The notes beneath the pieces were generated by a model. It was given only the letters and a program-made list of their open reading frames with translations. It had not been told where the DNA came from and did not search any database. The translations under genes were made by a program, and so were the position numbers. Below, one piece after another: positions 12,735 through 26,300 of a DNA stretch of 64,000 nucleotides (position 1 is its first letter; every line of letters starts with the position of its first letter). Source of the stretch: Sceloporus undulatus (Eukaryota > Chordata > Lepidosauria > Squamata > Phrynosomatidae); the NCBI RefSeq assembly GCF_019175285.1, contig NC_056525.1, positions 120,154,931 through 120,218,930 on the forward strand. Reading direction: 5' to 3'.

Positions 12735-13028
12735 AGAGTTTCCTAAAATAAAAGACTTGTTTCAAACTAACTTCAGAGCAGGATATGGCATCTTGGAGCA
12801 GTATATTGAGATGACTATGGCAGATGATCTTTGGTGGATGAACCACTTAGTAGGTGACCTTTCTCTGAGTATTGACAGGGGAAGTGTGTCCCTGCTACTT
12901 TTGAACCTCTCAGTGGCATTCAATGCCATTGACCATAGTATCCTTCTGGAATACCTGAGAGGGTTGGGAACCAGGGGGGACTGTGCTTCAGTGGTTCTGG
13001 TCCTCACTTCGAGAAGGATGTTGAGAAG
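12735..13028 (+). mobile_element. L2-like LINE, reverse transcriptase fragment
   Basis: The frame contains SVSLLLLNLSVAFNAIDHSI followed by LLEYLRGLG, equivalent to the LLDLSAAFDTIDHGILL finger/palm region of L2 and CR1 reverse transcriptases. Another element interrupts it at 13,030. Confidence 0.85.
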
Positions 13029-13029
13029 C

Positions 13030-13446
13030 TGGAGCGACCAAAATGGTGAAAGGCCTGGAAGCCATGCCCTATGAGGAGCGGTGTAGGGAGCTGGGAATGT
13101 TTAGCCTGATGAAAAGAAGGTTAAGAGGGGACACAGTCATGTTTAAATATTTGAAGGGATGTCATAGCCAAGAGGGAACAGCCTTGTTTTCCACAGCTGC
13201 AGAAACTAGGACAAGGAGCAATGGATTCAAAGTACAGAACAAGAGATTCCACCTAAATCTCAGGATGAACTTCCTGACAGTCAGAGCTGTTTGACAGTGG
13301 AAGATGCTGCTCAGTGTGGTGGAGTCTCCTTCCTTGGAGGATTTTAAACAGAAGCTGAATGGCCATCTATTGGAGGTGCTTTGATTGGTATTCCTGCTTG
13401 GCAGGGGTTTGGACTAAATGTTCCCTATGGTCTCTTTCAACTCTGT
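13030..13446 (+). mobile_element. CR1-like LINE 3' end inserted in L2-like LINE
   Basis: The frame reads MPYEERCRELGMFSLMKRRL, RGDTVMFKYLKG and later VVESPSLEDFKQ-type words, the conserved C-terminus of CR1-group proteins. Stops interrupt the frame. Confidence 0.8.
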
Positions 13447-13449
13447 TTA

Positions 13450-13680
13450 AAGGAGCCCTGGTGGCGCAGTGGTTAAATGCCTGTACTGCAACTACTCACT
13501 TAAAACCATAAGGCTGTGAGTTCAATACCAGCAAAAGGGCTCAAGCTTGACTCAGGCTTGTATCCTTCTGAGGTCGCTAAAATGAGTTCCCAGATTGTTG
13601 GGGGCAATTAGCTTACAGTTGTAAACTGCTTAGACACTGCTAGTTCAGTATGAAGCAGTATATAAATGAAGCTTTTTTAT
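13450..13680 (+). mobile_element. tRNA-derived SINE, GGTGGCGCAGTGGTTAA family
   Basis: Head GCCCTGGTGGCGCAGTGG (A box) and GTGAGTTCAATACCAGC (B box), body TGACTCAGGCTTGTATCC, tail GTATATAAATGAAGC. Other copies are at 18,430, 25,935 and 38,128. Confidence 0.85.
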
Positions 13681-13689
13681 GTTTTTGCT

Positions 13690-14998
13690 TCTACGGTCCT
13701 CTCTTCTCGCCAAATTCCAGATGGCAGTGCTTTGGAGTAGCTGCTCCTTAGAAAGGAACTATTATATGCCATACCACAAGGTCCTATTGTATTCCCATTG
13801 CTCTTTAACATCTACATGAAACCACTGGGAGAGATCACCTGAAATTATCACAGGCCAGGGTGCTATTAGTATGCCGATGACACCCGAATACACTTCTCCA
13901 TACTTTTTAAAGTAGCATTTGCTAAGGATACTGTGTCTCCTCTGAATGCAATTACTGGAGTAAGGAAAAACAAACTGAAACTGAATTCAGCCATCTGAGC
14001 AAGTAGACTAAATCTAAAAGAGCTTATGCTACAACCTCATTTGCACAATTAATCTCAAAGGGGCTACAAGATCCATTTGCATGCTGATATTCCAGGAAGA
14101 CTAACATGGCTATGTCTCTGAATTCTGCATCCAGACAAGATGGAGATGCTTACTGTCGAGGATCCTAACCTAGGGCTGGAGGCATGTTAACCAGTCCTCT
14201 GAGAGATTGTGTTCGCAGTTTGGGGGTGCTGATGGATCCATCACTCCAAATGACAGCCCAGATTGCTGCAATAGCCTGGAGCGCTTAATATCATTTTAAG
14301 CTCTTATGCCACAGCTGGAGGATCTAAAAATGGTAGTGCATGCACTGGTAACTTCACGCAATGTTTGGTACATGGGCTACCTGTGCCAAGTTCAGAGACT
14401 TCAAGTAGTGCAAAACCTGGCAGTCAGATTTGTGCATTTAGGAGTGATCATATTACACTTTTATTAAAATCACTACACTAGCTGCCAATTAGTTTCCAGG
14501 AAAAGAACAAAGTGTTGGTTGTTTCCTTTAAAGCCCTGCATAGTTTGGGTCCAGGTTACTTACAGGATCACCTTCTCCTGTATAATCTGCTGCATCGGCT
14601 GAAGTCCTTTGGGGGACAATTACTTCAGTCAGCCAGGACTAGGCTGACAACAGTTGCCCAGAGGACTTTTCCTTCAGCTGCCTCCAAATTGTGGAAGAGA
14701 CTTGACAGCTGGATACACTGTCAGGGTTTATAACAGCACTAAAGACTAATCTCTTTCGGCAGGCCTATCCATATGTTTTTTTAAATTAAGAATTTTAAAA
14801 CTGAGTTGTTTTAACATGGATTTGCTTTGAACAGATGTTATGCACTTTTAACTGATTATGCGTTTTAATCTTGTTCTGCATTTTTAGCTGGTATCTATCT
14901 GTTGTTGTATTTTAATCAGTTGTTCCCTGATCTAAATCCATAGAAAGAAGTGGGTAAGAAATATATAGTTGTTGTTGTTTTAATAATAATAAAAAAAC
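13690..14998 (+). mobile_element. L2-like LINE, palm to 3' end
   Basis: It continues the element broken at 13,030. Words include CCTATTGTATTCCCATTGCT for the P-Q-G region, TATGCCGATGACACC for the YADDT catalytic motif, and a 73-codon open stretch (14,512-14,733) with FKALHSLGPGYLQD and LLLYNLLHRLKSFG. It ends in a TTG/ATA tail near 14,998. Confidence 0.85.
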
Positions 14999-17799
14999 GT
15001 ATCTAGGATCACTTCACACAATTTTTCAATTGCTATGAAATCATAGAGATGAACTGCAATGGCCATCTCATATAACTCACTAAAGTGACAGAATGCATAT
15101 CTAAAGTACTCCCTGAAAAAGATCATCCAACCTCAGTTGAAAGACTCCAAAGAAAGGGAGCCCACCACACTCCAAGGCACTCTAAGGTGGAACACCTCAG
15201 TCAAGAAGTTCTTCCTAAAGTTTGAAGTGGAAACTTTTTTCCCTGGGATTTGAATCCACTGGTTCCTATAAGTGCCCTTGTGACTGATAAATTTAAACAA
15301 GTTGCTGATCCCTGCAGGTCTTTGTGAAACACAAAACAAAAAGTATACCATACAAGAATGAGGGCAGCCCAGCCCTTTTGATAAGTGGAAATCCAAACAT
15401 TTTAGACACAGGACGCCACATCATCAGTACTATTACTGCTATTTCTGGTGGTGGATCTCTTTCCAGCTTCCTCTTTCCTTCATTCGTTTAAGAACAACCA
15501 AGAACAACACTAGAATGAAAAGAAAATGTGATAGTACAATTAACTATTTTGGTAAGAGTGAGATCCATGTTTGAACCTTGATTTGTGAGCCACTGATAGT
15601 GATATAAGTGATATAAGGCATTCAGGGGAGAAAAATTCACATTAACAGCACAGCACAGCCCTATATCTGTCTTCTACAAAGCAGGTCCTGCTGATTTCAA
15701 TAGAACCTAATCCAGAAAAGTGGGTTTAGGACTGCATCTTAAAATATTTGGAGAAATCCTTCCAAGTAGTACAGAAATTAAAGGGAGAAAATGGTCAGTA
15801 TTTAACACTGTAGAGTTTAATTCCAACATTTTAGAATATCATGTGTGTGGTTTGTTATTTTATAGCACGTTCAAATTGCAGTGCAATAGTCCACATTTCT
15901 GCCAATGTAAACAACATGTTTAGGTTCAGGGATCATACCACACAGATTTTCCATTATACTTTTTAATATTTCTCTTCACAATGATGTGGTTGAAAAAGAA
16001 TACTTTAAAGAAGTGGATTCTTAATATTCTTGAATGACCCAAACAAAATTGCCTTCTGCACATACCCTACTTCAACTTGCTTATCCCTGAAATCTTCTTG
16101 TAACTGGGCACATTAAGCATGAAATCATATAGCTGAGAAAGTCATCTTTTGGAGCATCTCCCGCTTCTGAACTCATAACATAATCTTTGTGCTTGAAAAT
16201 ATGCTTGTGTGGCCCACAACCACATGAGAATTTATAAAGGATCCTTGCTCCCCCCTCTTCCCACACACATAATACACAGGCTGTCTCAGAGACAGAACTT
16301 TCAAACTAATAGCAAGAAACCTAAAGGCTAAATTTGCAAACCAAGAACTGACATTATCAGATGGTAAAGAGAAGATTCTGAGAATGTATCTTAACCTGAC
16401 TAGCTCTGCTTCATGTCATCTAGAATAGTGTTTAAATACACTGACACATCTGCTCTGAGAACTACAGAAATCTGGTTCTAAACTCCAGGCCCAACTATGC
16501 CAGGAATACCATTTGGAATAGTTGGCATTAAAAAAATAATGACCTGACCAAACATAAACTACACAATGAAGATTGCTGAGTGTAGGGATGAGTTGCTACG
16601 GACTCTAGTACCAATGATTCGAGCTTGGAAAAATTACTTTTTCAACCATAACTGCCTGAAACACTTAGCTATGGTGGCTGGAGGAATATGGGGAGTTGTA
16701 GTCCAAAAGCCTTCCAGACTCTGAAAAAGATAGATGCTTTTTATTTATTTAGAGAGTATATAAAGTGTTTCATGTCACGATTTATGAATAGTTTACAATA
16801 CGTTGACAAGATTATGATAAAAACAAATGTAATTATTTTATTGTGCTTCCTCCCAAGCAAAGAAAGCCTGAAAAAGAGCCTTATGGAAGTGTGAGCGACA
16901 ACATCAGAGGCTTTGTGGCACTTTGCCCAATATATATCTCATGCTGATAGGACTGGAAAGACAAAGGCATAAAAGAAAATTGACAGAGTCCCTATCTCCT
17001 GTTCCAAGAAAGGACATAAGGAGAGCCTTTTTGCTCATGTCTTTAAGTGGGTAAACCATAAAGTGAGACGAAAAGCCCATTGTCTGTGTCTTGATTCTGA
17101 ACAGAATTAATGCTAGTGGCTGTGGGGTTTTCCCAACCCTTATCCCACCAACTGTGGGGGGTTTCACTCTGGCAGTCACACCAGCTGCAAGGGTTCATCA
17201 TTATGGCTAAATGTGGCGCTTCTATCCCTTAACTGAACATATGTGAAGATGTCACCATGGTGCTCTCAATTACCAAGAGCGAAGACCACAATGTAAGGGC
17301 TTCTACATGTCCCACTTGCATGATGCCAACTATGGGCACTATCTCAAGGTGCCTATGATGATTTATGCACCTTCTCAATACCACTCTTCTACATTCAGTG
17401 CTTCCACAAAAGACACTTGATGTCAACCCAAGCTCTCAGATAGTGTTTCTGGAGGCCAAAAGCATATAAAAATGAACACAAACCTTTATTAACAGTTGTT
17501 AACCATAATGTGTATGTATCTGTGTGTGCCTTCTAGTCACATGTCAACTTCCCATTAATTCCATAGCGTTTTCTTAGACAGGGAATAGAGGTGTAAACAT
17601 ATAACAGATTTATTAATTACATTTAAAACATCACAAACCCTCACTCCCCTCAAGCTAACTCAGACTAACCATAACAAATTTGCCACCCAAAACTCCCATC
17701 TCTCACTCCAACACCAGTCTAACTCCAAAAACTCGTTTTACCTGAACAATCATTCACTCCAACATTTGATTCCCTCCTCTCCCAAAAGCTCCTTACCTG

Positions 17800-18015
17800 A
17801 TTCTCTAATGTTGTTGTTGTTACGTGTCTTCAAGTCATTTCTGATTTATGGTAACCCTAAGGCAAATTTATCATGGAGATTTCTAGGTAGAATTTTTAGA
17901 TGTTTTTTTCCCCTTTGCCTTCCTATAAGTCTGACAGAGCATGACTTGCCCAAGGTCACCTAGTGGGTTTCCCTGACCAAAATGGGGGATTTGAACCCTT
18001 ATCTCCCTGTGTACT
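17800..18015 (-). mobile_element. ACA-tail SINE, antisense
   Basis: It begins with a GTT run, then GTGTCTTCAAGTCATTTCTG, and contains ATGACTTGCCCAAGGTCACC, all antisense to the family. Confidence 0.8.
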
Positions 18016-18429
18016 GGCGCTCATATTCTAATATACAATCAATAAATTCAACAATTACAAATGCAAGTCCGTGACACCAGTAGCCATCTAGGCATCACTC
18101 AGAGAAGTGCAAGTAATGTCAGTCTCCACAACCTACCAGAGATATTCCCTACTACTACATGTGCCTTGTTTTAAACTGTGCACCTGGATTTAAAGAATCT
18201 CAGTGCTGAATGTGCAATTCTCCTTTTAAAATAAGGCAGTTCCTTCCCCTGATTGCCTTTCTAATTGAAACTGTGTGGCAGAGTGGGCATCATGCAGACA
18301 GCAGCAAATTCAGCTGGGTGAGTTGCACGCATCTTGCGTATTGCTGGTCCCTAATATGCCACTCATCTACACATACAGCAAATATTTGGTATATCCTGTA
18401 ACAGTTTGTAGGAATCAGTGACCTACTTC

Positions 18430-18645
18430 AGGCAATAGCAATAGCATGTACATTTTTATACCACTTATCAGTGAACTCAGCACTCTTTACGTGGTTTACA
18501 ATCTGTAAGTACCCTTACTGGGTACTCATTTTACCGACCTACAAAAGGATGGAAGGTTGAGTCAACCTTGGAGCCCTGGGATTGAACTCACAACCTTGTG
18601 GCTGCAGTACTGGCATTTAACCACTGGACTACAAGAGCTCCTTTC
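18430..18645 (-). mobile_element. tRNA-derived SINE, GTGGTTAAATGCC family, antisense
   Basis: On the minus strand it carries CCAGTGGTTAAATGCCAG, GGTTGTGAGTTCAATCCC and TCGGTAAAATGAGTACCC. Confidence 0.8.
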
Positions 18646-18727
18646 ATGAAAGCCACAACGAAATAGTAAGATGATGGTGAGGCCAAAATAATATGTTGAG
18701 ACATTTGAAATAAGGTGGGGCAGAGAC

Positions 18728-18737
18728 NNNNNNNNNN
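18728..18737. other. Assembly gap (10 N)
   Basis: Ten Ns occur between an antisense SINE and an L2-like LINE tail. Confidence 0.99.
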
Positions 18738-18799
18738 TGCTCACAGAAGCACATCTGAAGCTAGAAATTTTAAAGGAGCTACTGAATGCCATTTACAAC

Positions 18800-19255
18800 C
18801 ATGTCTGGTTGTAATTTGAATTTGGGACTAAGTATCTGAAACAGGTTACATACAGGATTGCCTTCTCCCATACAATCTGCTCTGTATACTCAGGGCCTTT
18901 GGGAAATGTTTGTTCCAACCAGCCAGGACAAGACTGGCAATGGTTTCCCAGAGGACCTTTTCATCTGCTGCCCCCAGACTGTGGGATGACCTGCCAGAAA
19001 AGATATGACAGCTGAAAGCACTGACAGCATTTAAAACAGCATTATAGACATCTCTCTTCAGGCAGGCCTACCCAGTCAATTTTAAATAGTGAATTTTAAT
19101 TTATGTATTCGCTCTTATGCATGTATTTTGATGCTTTGAAACTGTTGTGTTTTAATTGGGGGTTCTGTGTTTTTAATTGTGTTTTGTATTTTAGCATGCT
19201 ATGCCCTGACTTGTGGAGAGGAAGAAATAAAATGTATTATTATTATTATTGTTTC
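18800..19255 (+). mobile_element. L2-like LINE 3' end
   Basis: The words GCCAGGACAAGACTGGCAAT, CCCCCAGACTGTGGGATGAC and CTCTTCAGGCAGGCCTACC match the end of the element at 14,600. The tail is a TAT run near 19,240. Confidence 0.8.
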
Positions 19256-19967
19256 ATAGCTTGCTTTAGCTATTAACTTAGGGAATCGTCTTCAGCAAAG
19301 CACTCCCATCCTACCCCCTCAACTGCAATAATGCAAGAACAAATTGGCTCTCAACTGTTGGGATTCCAGAAATTTTGGACTTCATCTTCCAGAATCCTTT
19401 ATCATTAGCCACTTTAAGCTGGTCCAAAACATCTGGCAGACCAAAGCAATAAAGAGAGTTGTATGTAATCACTGGCATATTGTGAAGTCCTCCAACACTT
19501 CAGTGCACTACATAAAATTTTTGTATTGTTATATTTGTTAAATTCATCTTTGCTCAAGTGGATGAGACCATGCCTATTGGAGATTTGGCAGCGGCAGCTA
19601 TTATTAGTGAAGTCATCCTCTTCCAGCTGTAATACATCTGAACTAAAGGGGTGGGTGGAATGTGTCTTCCTTTGTCTGAGTGTGAATGCTGTACTCCACA
19701 TGAGGCCTGCAGTCAAGCAATTTAATTTACCAGGTGCCGTGAATACTTTACAGTAAGATGCACAGAGGAATTTGCTCGGAAAAGCCAATGTTTCATAAAA
19801 TTAAGTACACTTAGGTGCCTGTGGGACAATTACTGAGTCAAGAACAAACACCAGAATTTAATTTCATCCCAAAAGTTTGCCTTTTAAAACAAAGCTTCCA
19901 AATGTGAACTTACTGATGAGGAGAGGAGAGATTCCTGAATTGGTCCAAGAAATCTTTGATGTCCCAC

Positions 19968-19973
19968 TTTATT
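19968..19973 (-). terminator. TSEN15: Candidate TSEN15 polyadenylation signal
   Basis: AATAAA on the minus strand lies about 137 bases past the TSEN15 stop. It is the nearest canonical hexamer seen, and its use is inferred from position only. Confidence 0.45.
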
Positions 19974-20109
19974 ACAAGATATGCACCTCAATATCCTGCC
20001 AATTCTCAAGCTGTAGTGAGGATTTTCAAAACAGATGTTCTAAGTCCCAAGTGCATGTTTTAATTCCAGTTTGATTTAGATCTGAAGCAGACATGATTTG
20101 TTCATTTTC

Positions 20110-20320
20110 CTATCGTCTCAGAAACTTCTTTCTTTTTTTCTTCCTCCACTCTTTATCGCCCATGTCTTCAGCGTTACTAGGAGGGTCTGGTGTTATGAAA
20201 CCATCTGTTAGTTTGTAGTAGACTATTGTGGAGTCTGATTCAACTATAGCCAGTGTGATGGACAGTGGGGAATCAGGCTTATCTTCCAAAGCCCACACTT
20301 TCTTCATGATCTGTCTTATT
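20110..20320 (-). CDS. TSEN15: TSEN15 exon 4 and stop codon
   Basis: After a pyrimidine-rich acceptor (tctttctttcag) the frame reads IRQIMKKV, then [19 protein letters not shown], which is almost identical to human. It continues past the human end through [15 protein letters not shown] into a lysine/arginine tail [10 protein letters not shown] and a TAG at 20,112-20,110. The last LRR matches the human terminus, so the acidic-plus-basic stretch looks like an insertion before the last residues. Confidence 0.95.
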
Positions 20321-23300
20321 CTGAAAGAAAGAAGGAGTTAGTACTCTTGTCCTTTTTCTTTATATTTCATATGAAGTCAATACAGCAGTACACCGAGTTA
20401 ACAATAATCACCTTCTAGTGTGTGCAATTTTTTTTTTAAATCACAACAAACTGAAAGAACCAGTTCTGCTCTAGGCATATTAGAGTAATTAAAAAAACCT
20501 GCAATTGCTATGAACATGAGAAGTTTATAATCACAATTTTCCAAATTATGTGAGTTATTCCAATAGGGGCAGAATTGACTCCAAATGATGTAAAAATAAA
20601 AACATCAAATGTTTACGAAGGGGCAGAACAGATGGGCAGGTAAAAGTGGATTAAACCTGCTTTTCCTGGAACATTTCAAATCCCTGCTGTCCATACAGGC
20701 TACTCCCAAAGTGGCCCAAATGTGCAAGGCCCAGATGCATGGTGCAGCATCAAGGTGCACTGCTGGGTAATTTTTTTTGTTGCCTCCCCATCATCCAGGT
20801 GCACCGTTGCACAAACACAATACCAGTGACCACCTGCTGCCTAGATGTCATCCCACTGGATTGCCACCCCTTTGATTGGCCACATAGTTACCCTGCTGTA
20901 TCCTCCTCTGGTACGGGGCATTGGAGCATTGATGTGCTCAGTAAAGCACCATCATGCCCCCCCCCCACATGCCCTCTTCACCCTAAGCCTCCTCTTGGAC
21001 TGTCTGGTTTGTGTATGTTGTAATTATATCCATTAAAGATATCACACTTTCACTTTTTTGCATTGCTGCCCTGACCACTTGGGTATGAAGCTCTGTCCTT
21101 TTTTAATGCACATCTACACTTGGTACATTTATATGCAGCTTCAGGGTCAGGGTTAGGATAGATCCCTCCTTCAGAAACACTCTCATGTCAATGCATTTAT
21201 ATGCAGAGTTGAAAGTATGTATTTTCTGGGTTCAGTAGGAATATTCTGGGTTCTTTTTGCTCTGGTTGTTAGCCCCGGAGTGCAGCTTCAATCTGGTTTT
21301 TGCCCACTTTGGAGGCGTGTGTCATCTAAACGCTTCTCCTTCAAAGCCATTTGAACCCACTTTATTTGGCCTGTGTGTTTCACTCCTAAATTTGGGGTAT
21401 GTTGGGTTGGGAGCATGGAATAACACATGGTAATTCAAAGTACATCATTGCTAAAGAATACCTGTAATGTGGAGTTGTGGAGTAGATCAAACTCAAGCAG
21501 ATCCATTCAATCAGTCGTTGAATGGAGAGGCAACACATAGATAAATGTGTCTACTCCACTCCAGAGTAAGGGCACAAATGGACAGGCAGAATATGACCGG
21601 CCAACCCCACTGTGTTCTGCCTGCAGATCTGACCTGTTCCCACCCTGGCACTTATCTGGTCTAGCATGGTGGCAGGCAGGTGTTCAGTGGTGGCTCCTGG
21701 TGCTGCACCATGGAGCCACCACTGCTGTCTTGCTCATCACCACTGCCACTGTGCTCCTTGTAGGCTCCTGTTGCAGCCCATAAGGGCAAAAATAGGGCAC
21801 CTGGCTTCACCCAGATACCCCCTTCTGACACAACTGAGGCCTGCAAGGAGAACCACGGTGGCAGCAGGTAAGGGAGTGTGTGGGTATCTAAACTACTGGC
21901 TGTCATGGTGGGGCTTCTGGAAAACTCTACTGCAAACAGCTGCTTCTTTACAACCAGTCTAAGGGCCCATTGGACTGGGATCTACTTATTGCCAGCCCAG
22001 GGCTGTTGGCCTGTGTCATCTGAACAGACTGGGGGGGGGGATAGGCCTTTTGGCCTATGTGTACAGCTTCTTAAAGAGAACTGAGGCCAGTATGTCCTGT
22101 ACAAGCAAACTAAAATAAAGGGTAGTTACCTAACAGTTTGGGTCCTGCTATCCACCACAAAGACTCAGCAAGGGGGGGGGGGCTGCCTCATGCAGTACAT
22201 TTGAAAACATGTTTCTATTTGAGGTTTCAAAACAAACTAATGTACTAGAATCTTGATTTGGGGAATGGGGCTCATCATTTGCTGCTCATCTTCAGATGGT
22301 AAAATCTAACAAAGAAGGTGTCACTATTTCACCACCCAACATATTAATGACAAGTCATAGAAAGTATGGTCTACATTCCAGAGATGATGATGATGATGAT
22401 GATAATTAGTAATAACAACAATTTGCTAGTCACATAAGCCAGCTGCTGCCTTCACATACTCATGAATATTTCATTCAAAAAGCCAACTCCTTCTGCATTC
22501 CAAGGTGGCTGTATATATGTGTAGAATAAGGAGAAAGGAGGGGGGGACAGCCCGAAAGTTCCCAAGCAGGTGCTAGGAAGACATTCTTGGTTACAGGTTA
22601 ATTTTCTTAATTGCGATCAACTTCAAAATGTATTGAGGTGATGCCAAAGCTAACAGTGGCTATTTTATCTGCACCACAAGCATGCCATTTAGATGCCACA
22701 TATCCATGCAGTACTGGATATGATTTACCCTATAAGGAAAAGCATCTCTGGAATTAAGGAAGTCGGTGCTTCCGAAGCCTCAAGGCATCATTGTTAGAGG
22801 GAAAGTGCAGAATTCCTGATGAGCTCGACTACAAAGGTCATCTGTGAAAGGGAGACAGAAGGGGATCTGACTGTGCAGCTCTCCGCCAATGATTACACTG
22901 CAGGCACTGTATAGCACATCTGCCATGAATGAAGATATTGAAAGGCTATGCGTCAAATTGATAAAATAGTGCATGCTGGCCAAGAAAAATTTCAATTTCA
23001 AAAGCATTGTGGGGTAAAGCACGGAAATACCACTGGAGAGAAGAAGATAAATACAGGGACACTCTCCGGTGACTTGCAGTTTCCAACATTTATTTTGAAT
23101 ATTTAAAAACCTGCATCAGTCGGCTGGCACAAGAACATGCTTTTTACTAAGAGAGACCATTGGTTCACCTAGCCCAGTACTGTGGACACTGACTGGCAGC
23201 AGCTTTCCAAGGTTTCAGACAGAGGCTTTTCCAGCCTGACCTGGAGATGCTGAGGACCAAACTCCAGGACTTTCTGCATTCAAAGCTACACCCCCTCCTC

Positions 23301-26300
23301 TGAATTCAGTAAATTCAGAGTTAATGATAATATGTATTACTCAAGTCTCCTTTGAAATATGGAAAGTCAGTACTACTACATCTGGAGTCCATTCTGCTGA
23401 GTGGGACCATGGACCTCTGCCCCAAAATCCTGCACTAGCAGAGGAACTATAGCGTAAGCCTATTTGAAAAGAAGGGCTAAGCATCATCATCATCATCATC
23501 ACCACTACCATTACCTCCAGTAGTATTGCTACTATTATATATAGTGCACTCTAGAATTTTTTCCACTTTACAAGGAAATAAAAGCATGCAAAGTAAAACT
23601 ACTGGCTTTGCTTCCAAACAGTGATGTAAGCAAGGTTAAAGACAGCCTTTGCTGAGAGGCAATGCCTAAGGCTGTTTGAAATCCTTGCTTTATTACTATG
23701 AGTGTTCCAAAGCTCCTTGCTAATGGCTACTGGGAAGCAAGAGAGATGAGCTAATATGATATAGACTGTGCCAGAACAATATGTCAGTGTTATTCCAGCT
23801 TTTATTTCTTTTCTCTGCTAAGGGGGGGGAAAAGGATTTGACATTAGACATATGTTACTTATCCAAGAAAGCCATTTGCAGCAATTAGGAATATTCGTTC
23901 TGCTTTTCAACACAGAAGCTGAGATTTGAGCTGAGAAACTCGTAGAGCAAAAACTCCTGTTAATAATTCTGGCCTTGAAATCTTCAACCTTGAAGATCTT
24001 TGTGAAAAAGTCTTCCTATGGAAGCTTCTAGAATGCTAAATCTTTCTTGTTTTGCTATTGTTATTTTCCTCTACAAGTATTCCCTGAATCATTCCTACTT
24101 TCTTTCATCCTGCACTCTGTAGCTCACCCTTCCCAAACCTGCCACCTTCCAGATGTGTTGGCATTATAGTTTTCATAACGTAATCAGTAGAACCTTGAGA
24201 ATGAAAGGAAGTCCTGTCCAACACATCTGGAAGGCGCTAGGTTAGGGAAGGCTGCTGTAACAATACACAACACAAGCCTAAGAAGAATTCATTCTGACTC
24301 TGAACCATTGGGGATTACAAATATTCCCTCAGATGGGGAGAGAGGGAAAAAGATAAACACTGTAAGCACAGTGCAAAGCATATAAGCTGAGCAAATGGAA
24401 TACAAATTAAGTGGTTGTTTGCTGAATGCTACTCACTAATCATGTGAACTATCAAAGCCAAAGTGTTCATATGGACACATGTACACTGGTCCTTGGTATG
24501 TGCTGGAGATTGGTTCCAGGACCCCAAGTGGATACCAAAATACATAGATGCTCATGTCCCATTAAATACAGTGGTGCAATAAAATGGTTTCCCTTATATA
24601 AAGTAGCAAAAAATCAAGGTTTGCTTTTTGGAATTAACATCTTTTTTGAGATCTTCAAACTGTGGATGGTTGAATCTGTGCATAAAAATCTGTGGAGATG
24701 GAGGACCAACTGTAAAATGCACTGACCCCTCCTGGAGGGCAGGCTGGTACCCATATTTTTTATGCCTAAATACCTAGACTTTGGATCTGTGATTTTAAGA
24801 AACTACTGATTGTCACGCCCTGTATTATTAAACGGCAGTGACATGAACATACACGTCAGCATGTCTGCATTTACAATACCATTATTTAATAATATAGTGT
24901 TTGATCATCTACGCGGTAAGGGGGAGGCAGTGGGAAACTCCCAAAGACCTGAAGGACCCAATATACTAATACCTCTCTCTTGTGGGTGATGCCTACACAA
25001 GAAGCTAAAGACAGTGAATGAGTTCATATATGTGATTTGTTATGCAGAAGTCTGTCCACAAAATCTAAGTATGCTTCAATGTATGTATTCTTTCCATTTC
25101 ATTGACAAAACCTAACACAGACCAGCTGAGGAGACCTGGGAAGTACAAAGACAGTTTCTAGCTCGCTCGCTTTCTCTGTATTTCTTAATTCTGCAGTTGC
25201 ATCTTAAAAGTACTGATAAAAAACTGGGTTCATAAAACCAATGGCCTAAATCCAACATGACACTAGTTGTAATGTCGAGATTCTTAGACCCACCCCTTTC
25301 CCTCCTCTGGCACCACAAACATCCTCTGGAGTGTTGTTCAGATTTCTGAGGTGCAGCAGTGGGAGATAACAAACACACATTTAAACTTGGTTCTGTTGTG
25401 TAAGTAGAAGACCCGTGCTGGATACAGCTTAGCATCTGTAGAATGTCAGCTCTTCATTACTGCCAGCCAGCAATGAAAACAGCCCTCTCCACCTAAGCAG
25501 GAAATGAGGCAGTGACTGATCTATTATCCCGTCCTGTTCCTTCCACAGTTCAACCATCCTTTTCTCTTTTGCTGTGCCACACAACTGAGACCTGCTTGAC
25601 ACTGTAGATGAGGAGGGGCAAAGCATCACAAGTTGTGCAAGATGAAAAGCTGAATTCTGAAAGTGGCATCTGTATGGCAAGGGATGACTGAAAACAACCC
25701 TCCACAACTTTCAAATACAGTTGTTCCTCCATATCCATGGATATTTTTGTCGACAGATTCAATCACCCATGGCTTGAAAATATTTTTAAAAGGTATATAA
25801 ATTCCTTTATACAGAGGACACCATTTAATTACACCATTGTATTTAATGGGACTTGAGCATCCATGGATTTTGGTATCCACAGGGGGTCCAGGAACCAAAT
25901 CTCAGTGGTTTTAATATCCTAAAACCACAGACTATAACAGCAATAACAATAGCAAGTACATTTCTATACCACTTACCAGTGAACTAGCACTCCTTCAGCA
26001 GTTTACAACGTAAGCCAATTGCCTCCAACAGGTTGGGTACTCATTTTACTGACCTACAAAAGGATGGAAGGCTGAGTGGACCTTGGAGCCCTCCTCTAGA
26101 ATCAAACTTACAATGTTGTGGCTGCAATGCTAGCATTTAACCAGCGCACCACCAGGGCTCCGAATAAGAGTGCAAAGGAGGGGGGGGAAGCACATTAAAA
26201 ACAAAATCAATCTCCAAAATGCATTCACCTAAGGTTCAAGGTGCTAAACAAATAAAGCTGTTTTAATGCCTTTCAGGTAAGACAAAAATATATGGTGACA

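Larger units (their letters stand above)
1..20109. other. Intergenic region downstream of TSEN15
   Basis: No host coding exon was recognised. The interval is a patchwork of the SINE, LINE, MITE, hAT and mariner copies listed separately. The remaining stretches (for example 1-800, 1,750-4,150, 4,450-5,590, 10,000-11,780, 15,000-17,790) show no gene or structure that I can name. Confidence 0.6.

Noticed and set aside
21540-22060. GC-rich block with overlapping plus-strand frames of 60-100 codons
   Set aside because: No domain, splice pattern or conserved motif was seen; the block is moderately repetitive and may belong to an unrecognised transposon.
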